A DNA stretch of 64,000 nucleotides from Stenotrophomonas sepilia (GTDB lineage: Bacteria > Pseudomonadota > Gammaproteobacteria > Xanthomonadales > Xanthomonadaceae), in NCBI RefSeq assembly GCF_003244875.1, contig NZ_LXXZ01000056.1, positions 1 through 64,000 on the forward strand, read 5' to 3'. Position 1 is the first letter of the stretch, and each line of letters begins with the position of its first letter. The translations under genes were made by a program, and so were the position numbers. The notes below the pieces were generated by a model that saw only the letters and a list, made by a program, of their open reading frames with translations, had not been told where the DNA came from and searched no databases. Positions 16,483 through 24,167 of the stretch are shown here, piece after piece.

Positions 16483-17094
16483 TCAGGCGATCGCTTCCTG
16501 GTAACGGCGCTCGACTTCATTCCAGTCGATGACGTTGAAGAACGCGCCGATGTATTCCGGGCGGCGGTTCTGGTACTTCAGGTAGTACGCGTGTTCCCAC
16601 ACGTCCAGGCCGAGGATGGGAGTGTTGCCTTCCATCAGCGGGCTGTCCTGGTTGCCGGTGCTCTCGACCACCACCTTCTTGTCCGGGGTCACGCTCAGCC
16701 ACGCCCAGCCGCTGCCGAAACGGGTCAGCGCCGCCTTGGTGAAGGCGTCCTTGAACTTGTCGAAACCGCCCAGGTCCTTGTCGATGGCCTTGGCCACGTC
16801 ACCCACCGGGTTGCCACCTGCGTTCGGGGCCATCACGGTCCAGAACAGCGAGTGGTTGGCATGGCCACCACCGTTGTTGCGCACCGGACCCTGCAGGTTC
16901 TCCGGCAACGACTTGAGCTTCTTCACCAGCTCTTCGACCGGCAGGTCAGCGTATTCGGTGCCTTCCAGCACCGCGTTGACGTTGTTGATGTAGGTCTGGT
17001 GATGCTTGGTGTGATGGATTTCCATCGTCGCCGCATCGATATGCGGCTCCAGCGCGTCGTAGGCGTAGGACAGCTTGGGCAGGGTGTAGGCCAT
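16483..17094 (-). CDS. sodA: Superoxide dismutase, manganese type
   Basis: A 203-residue cytosolic enzyme converting superoxide to oxygen and hydrogen peroxide. Metal ligands are His27, His81, Asp164 and His168 (DVWEHAYY). The manganese form is indicated by [13 protein letters not shown] and by Gln149 in GNQDSPL, where iron enzymes have Gln at the other position. The start at 17094 has CAGGAG upstream and gives the canonical N-terminus [20 protein letters not shown]. No signal peptide is present. It is a single gene with a terminator at 16436. Confidence 0.96.
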   Translation of the reverse strand: MAYTLPKLSYAYDALEPHIDAATMEIHHTKHHQTYINNVNAVLEGTEYADLPVEELVKKLKSLPENLQGPVRNNGGGHANHSLFWTVMAPNAGGNPVGDVAKAIDKDLGGFDKFKDAFTKAALTRFGSGWAWLSVTPDKKVVVESTGNQDSPLMEGNTPILGLDVWEHAYYLKYQNRRPEYIGAFFNVIDWNEVERRYQEAIA

Positions 17095-17312
17095 GATGCA
17101 TCTCCTGATTGCGAGGGCACCCGACGATGTCGGGCGGTGCGCGTGAATGATGGGGACAGACCCGCAGATTACCAAGGGGGATGTAAAGGAAATTGCGTCC
17201 TGCCAGTGAGCACGACGGCAATTGTTACGCAGCAGTGACGCGGCACCCTCCTCATGCGCCATGCAGCGCGCAGGCGCTACAGTGCATGTACCACCCTCGC
17301 CCGCCCCTGCCC

Positions 17313-17765
17313 ATGCGCAACCCCCGGCTGCTGATCACCGCCATCGCCCTGCTGCTGCTCGGCCTGGTCGCCAACCATTTCCTGCAGCGGCCGCCGGCGC
17401 CACAGTTCGCACCGGACCTGCAGGGAACACCGACCGCACGGGCCCCTGCCACGGCAACGCCCGGACGGGACAACGGCCTGCCCGCGTTCCTGCCCACCGA
17501 AGCACGCCAGACCATTGCCCTGATCCAGCGAGGCGGTCCATTCCCGCACCGCCAGGACGGCACTACCTTCGGCAACCGCGAGCAGCAGCTGCCACAACGT
17601 CCGCGTGGCTACTACCGCGAGTACACCGTCGACACCCCCGGTGCACGCACGCGTGGCACGCGCCGCATCGTCACCGGCGGCGATCCGCCGGAGGCGTGGT
17701 ACTACACCGACGACCACTACGAATCGTTCCGCAGCTTCACCGTACCGGCCCAGGGAGCGCAGTGA
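17313..17765 (+). CDS. Secreted or membrane-anchored guanyl-specific ribonuclease (RNase Sa/barnase type)
   Basis: A 150-residue protein. Residues 5-24 form a signal peptide or N-terminal anchor, a Pro/Ala/Thr linker follows to about residue 50, and then comes a microbial RNase domain close to Streptomyces RNase Sa. Catalytic residues are all present: Glu103 in YYREYTV, Arg114 and Arg118 in [10 protein letters not shown], and His135 in DDHYESF. It should cut single-stranded RNA after guanosine. The RNase Sa disulfide cysteines are absent. Its stop overlaps the ATG of the barstar gene (ATGA at 17765), so toxin-type nuclease and inhibitor are made together. Confidence 0.9.
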   Translation: MRNPRLLITAIALLLLGLVANHFLQRPPAPQFAPDLQGTPTARAPATATPGRDNGLPAFLPTEARQTIALIQRGGPFPHRQDGTTFGNREQQLPQRPRGYYREYTVDTPGARTRGTRRIVTGGDPPEAWYYTDDHYESFRSFTVPAQGAQ

Positions 17766-18178
17766 TGAGCCACGATGATTTCGGCCTCGGCCTGCATGAC
17801 ATCAACAATGCCGGCGTCTATGCCATCGACAGCGATGACATCGGCGCACTGGCCGCAGCAATGCGCGATGCCAGCCTCAAGGTGATCCGCATCGATCTGG
17901 AAGGCGTGACGGACAAGCGCACCCTGCTCGCCCGGCTCGCCGCGCAACTGGATTTCCCGGCCGGTTTCGGCGGCAACTGGGATGCACTGTCGGACAACCT
18001 GCGTGATCTGCAATGGCTGCCAGCCAACGGCTACGCGCTGTTCCTGGCCGACGTGGATGCACTGCGTGCCAACGCACAGAAGGACTTCGACACCCTGCTG
18101 GACGTGATGGATGAAGCCAGCCGCGATTGGGTCGGTCGCGATGTGCCATTCTGGGTGTTCCTGTCACAGAGCGCGTAA
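17765..18178 (+). CDS. Barstar-family ribonuclease inhibitor
   Basis: A 137-residue cytosolic protein. The barstar domain (about residues 35-130) shows the beta strand VIRIDLEGVTDKRTLLARLAA, the inhibitory loop and helix FPAGFGGNWDALSDNLRDL with the acidic Asp and Trp that contact the RNase active site, and the C-terminal strand FWVFLS. It would neutralise the upstream RNase inside the cell before export. An N-terminal 30 residues precede the domain. Translation is coupled to the RNase gene by a one-base stop/start overlap. Confidence 0.92.
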   Translation: MSHDDFGLGLHDINNAGVYAIDSDDIGALAAAMRDASLKVIRIDLEGVTDKRTLLARLAAQLDFPAGFGGNWDALSDNLRDLQWLPANGYALFLADVDALRANAQKDFDTLLDVMDEASRDWVGRDVPFWVFLSQSA

Positions 18179-18233
18179 GGGCAACGCCCTGATAGAGGCT
18201 GACCTTGGTCGGCATTGGCGTGCCCCCATGGAT

Positions 18234-18301
18234 CATCCACGCATGGCGTGGATCTACCCGGCGCAGCTGGATGCACAGTAGATCCACGCCATGCGTGGAT
18301 G
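18234..18301. repeat. Dimeric SMAG repeat, GTAGATCCACGCC type
   Basis: Two 24-base arms (18234-18257 and 18278-18301) are exactly complementary around 20 bases. Each arm is itself a small hairpin (CCACGC..GCGTGG) ending in GTAG/CTAC. A partial monomer (TAGAGGCTGACC...GGTCGGC) precedes it at about 18193-18212. It lies between the convergent barstar and membrane-protein genes. Confidence 0.85.
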
Positions 18302-18308
18302 CGCCGTC

Positions 18309-20066
18309 CTAGCGGCTCCCGTTGTCTTCCTGCAGTTCCTTCTTGAACGGAATGTCCGGCGGCGGCCGTGCCACGGCCGGCTGGTCCTGCATGTTGGGGT
18401 TGGTCAGGCCACAGCCACCGCCGGCCTGCAGGATCGAAATGACGCAGGAGATCTTCGAGTTGGTGCCCGGCAACGGAATCTCCATCGCCTTGACGCCCTT
18501 GCGCACCCATTCGGCCAGCAGCGATTCCTGCGGCACCCAGTACTTGTCGAACGAGGTCGGCGTGTAGTCGTAGGGCGGGCGCTTCAGCCAGGTGCCCGAT
18601 TGCGCGATGCGCTCCTTGCTCCAGCCGTCGTTGGCGCCACCGGGCGCACCGCGCTCGGCGTGGCCATCGCCGTCCTGGCCCGGCACGCGCACGCTGCCAT
18701 CGGCATTGAACAGGCCATTGCCCTTGCCGGCAGTGCTGGCCTGGCGGGCGCCACTGCTGGCACCGTTACGGTTACGGCTGGATGAACCCCAGTCGTCGCC
18801 CTTGGCAGGCGTGGCCCAGTTGCCTGGATTGCGCGCCGGGCGCGCTCCGGCGTTTGCCGTGCTGCTGGAGGCCGACGGACGCGTGCTGCTGCTCGTCTGC
18901 GCCGCGCTGCCTTGCGCCGCAGCCGCAGGCGTCACGGAGGCACTGCCACTGGAGGATGCCGGTGCCGCCGCCGGTGCCGGGGCCACTTCACGCTCCCGCA
19001 CCTGTACATCACGGCCGGTGGGCGCGCGTACGGCGGGCTCACGCCCGGCCACCGCCGCCATCCGCACCTGCGGATCGGCCACGGCCTGCACTTCACGTTC
19101 ACGCACCTGCACGTCCTGCTGTGGCACGCGCACCTGCATTTCAGGGCTGCGCAGCGGTTTGGGTGCGACGGGCGCTTCGACGATGCTGACTTCGCGTTCG
19201 CGCACCTGGATGTCACGCACCTGCGGCGTGCGCACGGCCAGTTCCGGGCTGCGCATCTGGCTTGGCGTCGGCGGCGCCTGCACCGGCTGCACGCTGCGCT
19301 CGCGCACAACGGGCGTGCTGTCACGCGGTACGACGCTGACTTCGGTTCGAGGCACGCTGACCGGCGGCACCACGAAATCCGTGCTGGCCTGCGCCACCTC
19401 GGTGGCCTGGACCGGCGAAGGCGGCGGCGCGGCAACCGGCGCCGGCTCGGCTTCGGCAGGCGGCGGAGGAACACTGGCGGTCGGCGCGGATGCAGGGGAA
19501 GATGCGGCGGCTTCGGCAGCCGCCGGGTGCGGGGCAGGAGCTGTGGCGGCACCCGTCTGCTGCCCCGTCGCAACCCGACCTGCCGCAGCGGCCGCAGCGA
19601 CTTCGGCGCCTGGCTGATCGCCCCCGCCTTCCTGGGTCGCGCGGCCGACGAACTCCACCTGCACGCGCTCACCCTCGGCACCCTCTTCGTCTGGCGCAGT
19701 GGTGCGGATCACCGCCACCCACAGCAGCAGCATGAAGAACAGCAGGTGCAGCAGTGCGCTGATCAGTGCCGAGGTCCAGCGCATCCAGCGCTGGTCGCGC
19801 GGCGCAGCGTCCCAGTCCTGCCAGAACAGACGGCGCAACGCTTGCCACAGCGACAGCTGCGGCGATTGGCCTGGCCGGCCGGGCAGCGGACGCGGCAGCA
19901 ACACCGCAATTACTTCGCCGGCATGCAACGGCCGCGGCAGCGGCCCCAGCGAGCGCAGCCACAACGCCCAGCCATAAGGCAGGCGCGTGGTCTTCTCAAG
20001 GACGGCGCGGGGCTGCTGGCGGGCCAGCAGCAGATCGATGAGTTGCTCGGCCCGGGTCAGAGGCAC
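18309..20066 (-). CDS. Large single-pass membrane protein with repetitive Pro/Ala/Arg-rich periplasmic region
   Basis: A 585-residue protein. Residues 1-95 are cytosolic, with a basic Trp-rich stretch. One strong membrane segment follows (about 98-120, SALISALLHLLFFMLLLWVAV). The rest is long and low in complexity: Ala/Pro/Glu-rich to about 280, then three VREREV copies about 33 residues apart (about 285-355) with a fourth weaker VRERSV copy before them, then a Ser/Ala/Asn-rich stretch, and a more ordered C-terminus (about 490-585) with two Cys, CVISILQAGGGCG. This layout resembles proteins annotated as transmembrane repetitive protein in xanthomonads. The function is unknown; the single anchor and long Pro-rich spacer recall TonB-like envelope-spanning proteins, but no TonB C-terminal domain is evident. 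Confidence 0.75.
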   Translation of the reverse strand: MPLTRAEQLIDLLLARQQPRAVLEKTTRLPYGWALWLRSLGPLPRPLHAGEVIAVLLPRPLPGRPGQSPQLSLWQALRRLFWQDWDAAPRDQRWMRWTSALISALLHLLFFMLLLWVAVIRTTAPDEEGAEGERVQVEFVGRATQEGGGDQPGAEVAAAAAAGRVATGQQTGAATAPAPHPAAAEAAASSPASAPTASVPPPPAEAEPAPVAAPPPSPVQATEVAQASTDFVVPPVSVPRTEVSVVPRDSTPVVRERSVQPVQAPPTPSQMRSPELAVRTPQVRDIQVREREVSIVEAPVAPKPLRSPEMQVRVPQQDVQVREREVQAVADPQVRMAAVAGREPAVRAPTGRDVQVREREVAPAPAAAPASSSGSASVTPAAAAQGSAAQTSSSTRPSASSSTANAGARPARNPGNWATPAKGDDWGSSSRNRNGASSGARQASTAGKGNGLFNADGSVRVPGQDGDGHAERGAPGGANDGWSKERIAQSGTWLKRPPYDYTPTSFDKYWVPQESLLAEWVRKGVKAMEIPLPGTNSKISCVISILQAGGGCGLTNPNMQDQPAVARPPPDIPFKKELQEDNGSR

Positions 20067-20076
20067 GCGTCAGCGA

Positions 20077-20676
20077 TCAGGCGACGTTGTCGCGCGGAAT
20101 GTACGGCGCGTGGCCGCTGTCGTGGTCGGTCGCGTCGCGCACGGCGGTCACGCCCGGCACGCGGCCCATCAGGGTCTTTTCGATGCCCTGCTTGAGCGTC
20201 ACGTCGGCCATGCCGCAGCCCTGGCAGCCACCACCGAAGCGCAGCAGCACCACGCCGTCGGCCGAGACTTCCTGCACGGCCACCTTGCCGCCATGCGAGG
20301 CCAGCTGCGGATTGACTTCGTTCTCCACCACCCAGTGCACGCGCTCGACCAGCGAGGCCGCATCACCGGGCGCTTCACCCTTGATGCGCGGCGCCTTGAT
20401 GGTCAACTGCTGGGCACCGGCGGTGCCGGCGACGATGTCGATCTCTGCGCCGTCGAGCCAGCCAACGCTGCCGGCATCGACATAGAGGGTGAAGCCATCG
20501 CAGTCCACCGCCCACTCGTCGCCCAGCAGGTCGGTGGGTTCGGCGAATTCCAGCCGGGCGTCGGCGCGCGGGGTACCGGGGTCGACCGCGCTCAGGCGCA
20601 CGCCCATGCCAGGCACGCCCTCGCGTTCGATCAGCTTGCGGAAATGGGTCTGGGCAGTGTCGGAGATCTGGATCAT
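20077..20676 (-). CDS. nfuA: Fe-S biogenesis scaffold/carrier NfuA
   Basis: A 199-residue cytosolic protein that carries 4Fe-4S clusters to target enzymes. The N-terminal ~100 residues form a degenerate A-type domain without the usual cysteines. The Nfu domain (about 105-185) contains the cluster motif [10 protein letters not shown], with Cys151 and Cys154. The length matches E. coli NfuA (191). No ribosome site is obvious; instead a TAGAAT -10 element at 20683-20688 (minus strand) ends 6 bases before the ATG, so the mRNA may be leaderless. It ends 10 bases before the start of the membrane-protein gene on the same strand. Confidence 0.94.
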   Translation of the reverse strand: MIQISDTAQTHFRKLIEREGVPGMGVRLSAVDPGTPRADARLEFAEPTDLLGDEWAVDCDGFTLYVDAGSVGWLDGAEIDIVAGTAGAQQLTIKAPRIKGEAPGDAASLVERVHWVVENEVNPQLASHGGKVAVQEVSADGVVLLRFGGGCQGCGMADVTLKQGIEKTLMGRVPGVTAVRDATDHDSGHAPYIPRDNVA

Positions 20677-20682
20677 CAGGCT

Positions 20683-20693
20683 ATTCTAGCCAA
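20683..20693 (-). promoter_or_regulatory. -10 region of nfuA (TTGGCTAGAAT)
   Basis: On the minus strand TTGGCTAGAAT is followed by six bases and then the nfuA ATG, placing the expected transcription start at the start codon itself. The same 11-mer occurs before yciI-bolA (41472-41482). No good -35 is visible. Confidence 0.45.
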
Positions 20694-20766
20694 GTAAGCG
20701 TCAGCCGCTCATTCGGTTTATACACCGTCCGGCGCATTGTTCAGTCAACACGAGGTGGAGATTCCC

Positions 20767-21117
20767 ATGGCCGACCTGATTCCACTGGCCCAGGCCCGTT
20801 GCGTGCCACGCAAAGGCAGCGACCACAAGCTCGGCGAAGCCCGCCTGGCCGAACTGCTGCCGCAGGTTCCCGGCTGGGAGCTGAGCGAGGGCGGGCAGGC
20901 CCTGACGCGCACCTTCCGCTTCAAGGATTACTACGCCACCATGGCCTTCGTGAACGCGCTGGCCTGGATTGCCCATCGCGAGGACCACCACCCGGACCTG
21001 GGCGTGCACTACGACCGCGCGGTCGTGCGCTTTTCCACCCATGACGTGGGCGGTCTGAGCGAGAACGACTTCATCTGCGCGGCAAAGACTTCGGCCCTGA
21101 CGGAGCAACTGCCATGA
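20767..21117 (+). CDS. phhB: 4a-hydroxytetrahydrobiopterin dehydratase (pterin-4a-carbinolamine dehydratase)
   Basis: A 116-residue cytosolic enzyme that dehydrates 4a-hydroxytetrahydrobiopterin, the by-product of phenylalanine hydroxylase, so that the cofactor can be recycled. The family active-site block [13 protein letters not shown] (about residues 71-83) is intact. ATG 20767 is preceded by GAGGTGGAG, which decides the start. No phenylalanine hydroxylase gene lies nearby. Its stop overlaps the start of the following TonB-C lipoprotein gene (ATGA at 21114), an operon arrangement with no obvious functional link. Confidence 0.94.
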   Translation: MADLIPLAQARCVPRKGSDHKLGEARLAELLPQVPGWELSEGGQALTRTFRFKDYYATMAFVNALAWIAHREDHHPDLGVHYDRAVVRFSTHDVGGLSENDFICAAKTSALTEQLP

Positions 21118-21530
21118 ACGTACGCTTGCTGAGCCTGTCCCTGATCGCTGCGACCGGCCTGGCCGGCTGCGGCTCGTCCGAACCGCCGGCACCACCGCCG
21201 CCACCGCCGACCGAAGTCGCAGCAGTGAAGACGCCGCCGCCGCAGTACCCGCTTGAACTGGCCTGCATGGGCGTGGGCGGCACCAGTACGTTCAAGGTGA
21301 CCATCGGCACCGACGGCAAGCCGAGCGAGGTCGCCCTGCTGACTGGCGCGGGCAACCCGCAGCTGGACGAACTGGCCAAAACCGCCGTGCAGGGCTGGCA
21401 GTTCAAGGCCGCGACACGCAATGGCCAGCCGGTGCCGGCCACCATCCAGGTGCCGGTCAGCTTCAACCCGCCGCAGCCGAAGCCGGACCAGTGCTTCGCC
21501 ATTGAAGAGCGCCTGCGCCGCGGCGGCTGA
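21114..21530 (+). CDS. TonB C-terminal-domain lipoprotein
   Basis: A 138-residue exported protein. The signal peptide ends with the lipobox LAGC near residue 17-20. A polyproline run follows (about residues 24-33), then a TonB C-terminal-like domain: [40 protein letters not shown] and GWQFKAA are the usual strand-helix-strand blocks. With no transmembrane anchor it cannot act as a normal TonB. It might be an outer-membrane- or periplasm-attached accessory; its role is unknown. It is translationally coupled to phhB. Confidence 0.82.
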   Translation: MNVRLLSLSLIAATGLAGCGSSEPPAPPPPPPTEVAAVKTPPPQYPLELACMGVGGTSTFKVTIGTDGKPSEVALLTGAGNPQLDELAKTAVQGWQFKAATRNGQPVPATIQVPVSFNPPQPKPDQCFAIEERLRRGG

Positions 21531-21628
21531 TCGCACGCAACCCGACGAGGCCAGCCGGCGCCCGCCTCGCCCTCGCCGCCCCGGTCCTGTCCGGGGCGGT
21601 TGTCTGTTGACCAGGACTGCGTCGGTAG

Positions 21629-22438
21629 ATGCTGCAGATTCCCGCCGAAAACATCTGGATTGCGCTGGCGGTCACCCTCGCGGCCGGCCTCGCCACTGCG
21701 ATCGGCAGCCTGCTGGTGCTGTTCTCGCGCCGCCCCAACCCGCGCCTGCTGGCCTTCGGCCTGGCCTTCGCCGGCGGCGCGATGGTCTATGTGTCGCTGT
21801 CGGAAATCCTCAACAAGTCCATTGCTTCGTTCGCACTGGCCCATGGCGAGCGCACCGGTTTCACCTACGGCACCCTCGCGTTCCTGCTGGGCGTGATCGT
21901 GATCGTGATGATCGACCACTTCATTCCCAACCCGCATGACAGCCTGGACAAGCAGGATCCCGCGTTCCGCGAGAACAGCCGCGAGTACCTGAAGCGGGTG
22001 GCGCTGCTGACTTCCGTCGCGATCACCGCGCACAATTTCCCGGAAGGGCTGGCGACCTTCTTCGCCACGCTGGAAAGCCCGTCGGTGGGCATGCCACTGG
22101 CCTTTGCGATTGCCATCCACAACATCCCCGAGGGCATCGCGATCGCGGTGCCGGTGTACTTCGCCACCCAGAACAAGGCCTATGCATTCAGCGCCAGCCT
22201 GCTGTCGGGCCTGGCCGAGCCGGTGGGCGCGGCGCTCGGCTACTGGTTGCTGTCCGGGTCGCTGTCGCACGCCACCTTCGGCTGGGTGTTCGGGCTGATT
22301 GCCGGCGTGATGGTGTTCCTGGCACTGGACGAGCTGCTGCCGGCCGCCAAGCGCTATGCGAAGGGCCACGAGACCGTTTATGGGCTCGTGGCCGGCATGG
22401 GCACGCTGGCGATCAGCCTGGTGCTGTTCAAATGGTGA
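21629..22438 (+). CDS. zupT: ZIP-family divalent metal importer ZupT
   Basis: A 269-residue inner-membrane zinc (and other divalent cation) importer with eight hydrophobic segments. The two signature metal-binding helices are present: HNFPEG (from His135) and HNIPEG (from His164). The central loop between segments III and IV is the usual polar region (HFIPNPHDSLDKQDP). The length matches E. coli ZupT (257). The start ATG 21629 has GTCGGTAG upstream, only a weak ribosome site. No Zur-like site was identified upstream. Confidence 0.93.
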   Translation: MLQIPAENIWIALAVTLAAGLATAIGSLLVLFSRRPNPRLLAFGLAFAGGAMVYVSLSEILNKSIASFALAHGERTGFTYGTLAFLLGVIVIVMIDHFIPNPHDSLDKQDPAFRENSREYLKRVALLTSVAITAHNFPEGLATFFATLESPSVGMPLAFAIAIHNIPEGIAIAVPVYFATQNKAYAFSASLLSGLAEPVGAALGYWLLSGSLSHATFGWVFGLIAGVMVFLALDELLPAAKRYAKGHETVYGLVAGMGTLAISLVLFKW

Positions 22439-22785
22439 GGGGTTTGCGGCCGACGGGCTGAGCCCCTTCGCGGCTGGTACGTCCCACAGTATCGAGAGGT
22501 CACGGGCGGGTATGGGCCTACGCTGCGGATGTCCGGGTCCGCCTTGTAGCGAGCCGAGCACCGCAGGTCCGGCGAGGGCGAAGAGGCGCGGGTGTCTGAG
22601 CGCAGCGAGTTCCGCGCCGTCCCTCGGCGGACCGAGGAGCGCAGGGCACCGGCGCGCGGCGCCGGCTCGCGGATGGCGGCGTGTTTCTTTGGTTACTTTC
22701 TTTGCACGAGCAAAGAAAGTGACAAGCCCACTCTCCGCAGGGAAGCGACGGCGCCGACCGAGCACCCGGCGCCGCCGAACCGCCG
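22439..22785. repeat. Non-coding repeat-rich block between zupT and rluC
   Basis: This 347-base gap has no credible gene. It contains a composite GC-rich element with GAGCCGAGCACCGCAGG, GAAGAGGCGCGGGTGTCTGA and GCGCAGCGAGTTCCGCGCC, ending in a perfect hairpin ACTTTCTTTG-CACGAG-CAAAGAAAGT (22695-22720). The arrangement, ending in a TTTCTTTGGTTACTTTCTTTG stretch, is a block I associate with intergenic repeats of this bacterial group. It sits at the junction of two convergent genes. Confidence 0.5.
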
Positions 22786-23760
22786 TCAGCGCAGGCGGTC
22801 CAGCGCCTCGACCAGCTCATCCGCCAGCGGCGCGTTCAGCACATACGGGCTCTTGCCGTCGTCCAGTGCAAACTCCAGCGAGGCCGCGTGCAGGAACAGG
22901 CGCTTCAGCCCGATCTGCTCACGAAGCCGCTTGTTGACCGCAGGATCGCCGTATTTGTCGTCACCGGCCACCGGATGGCCCAGATGCTGGGCATGCACGC
23001 GGATCTGATGGGTGCGGCCGGTTTCGATGCGCACCTCGCAGTACGAATGGCCGCCGCGGCGCTCCAGCACCCGGAAGTGACTGATCGATTCCTTGCCGAT
23101 CGCGTTGACCTGTACATGGCGCTCGCCGCCCTGGCGCAGGCCCACGTGCAGCGGCGCGTCGACGGTCATCACGCCGTCCGGCATGCGGCCGGCCAGCAGG
23201 GTCAGGTAGCGCTTGCGGATGCCGGCGCCGTGGTCTTCACGCAACAGCGCCTGCAGTTCGCTCAGCGCCGAACGCTTCTTGGCCACGATCAGCAGGCCCG
23301 AGGTGTCGCGATCCAGCCGATGGACCAGCTCCAGTGTCTGTCCCGGGCGCAAGGCGCGCAGAGTCTCGATGGCACCGAAGCTGATGCCGCTGCCGCCATG
23401 GCTGGCCACGCCGGAGGGCTTGTTCAGGGCCAGCAGCCGGGCGTCCTCGAAGACGATGGCCTGCTCCAGGCGCCGCATGAACGCCTCTGGCGGGCCGGCC
23501 TTGTCTCCTTCCTCACTGAGACGGACCGGCGGCACACGCACCTCATCGCCCGCCTCCAGCTTGCGCTCGGCCTTGGCGCGGCCGCCGTTCACCCGAACCT
23601 GCCCGCTGCGCACCAGCTTGTACACCAGGCTGCGCGGGGCTCCCTTCAGTTGGCCGAGCAGGAAGTTGTCCAGGCGCTGGCCGGCGCGGTCGGCGGGAAC
23701 GGTGATCATGCGCACGGAAGGCTTGTCGCCAGCGGGTTTGGTCGGGTCTTGGGCGGTCAT
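22786..23760 (-). CDS. rluC: 23S rRNA pseudouridine synthase RluC
   Basis: A 324-residue enzyme of the RluA family that isomerises uridines in 23S rRNA (positions 955, 2504 and 2580 in E. coli). An S4 RNA-binding domain spans about residues 28-80 (QRLDNFLLGQL, GQVRVNGGRAK). The catalytic domain carries HRLDRDTSG with the nucleophilic Asp150. The length matches E. coli RluC (319). The start at 23760 opens MTAQDPTKPAG. It is divergent from rne, the same gene pair and orientation seen in many gammaproteobacteria. Confidence 0.94.
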   Translation of the reverse strand: MTAQDPTKPAGDKPSVRMITVPADRAGQRLDNFLLGQLKGAPRSLVYKLVRSGQVRVNGGRAKAERKLEAGDEVRVPPVRLSEEGDKAGPPEAFMRRLEQAIVFEDARLLALNKPSGVASHGGSGISFGAIETLRALRPGQTLELVHRLDRDTSGLLIVAKKRSALSELQALLREDHGAGIRKRYLTLLAGRMPDGVMTVDAPLHVGLRQGGERHVQVNAIGKESISHFRVLERRGGHSYCEVRIETGRTHQIRVHAQHLGHPVAGDDKYGDPAVNKRLREQIGLKRLFLHAASLEFALDDGKSPYVLNAPLADELVEALDRLR

Positions 23761-24167
23761 CAGGCTGTTTATTCTGTTACACTCGGGGGGCGAGATAAGG
23801 GATTGATTTCGTTGGAAGTTACTCAGGGCCAGAAGCCCAGCTTCCGACGAATCCGGCACAGTGCGCGACCACCGCCCGCGGGGCGGCCATGTTAGCGGCT
23901 CACCGGCCTTCCCGGCCATCGCCGGATGCCTGACACGCAACCGTGCTGAACATGTCCCGCGTGGCGCTCCAGCCTGGCTGACAGCTGCCTGCGGCCCTGC
24001 AACACCCAAAACCCATAAGAGTGAAGCGCTCCCGCGGCCTGCCGTGGTGTCGTAGCGCTGGAAACCCAAGCCGCCCTCCCCGCGCTTGCGCGAATGGGCG
24101 GCGAGCCGTGTCCAGAGGCGAAACCCCATGGCGTTCCGCGCGGTAGCCGCTTGCGAGGAACGCAACA
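23761..24167. other. Long divergent region and rne leader
   Basis: A 407-base gap between the divergent rluC and rne genes. By analogy with other rne genes it should hold both promoters and a long structured 5' untranslated region used for RNase E self-control. A clear nested hairpin lies at 24070-24102 (GCCGCCC...GGGCGGC enclosing CGCG-CTTG-CGCG), 65 bases before the start. GAGGA lies about 11 bases before ATG 24168. I could not fix the promoters confidently. Confidence 0.5.

Noticed and set aside
20683..20693. TTGGCTAGAAT as a transposon target or repeat
   Set aside because: It recurs only before genes at promoter-like distances and is too short to call mobile.
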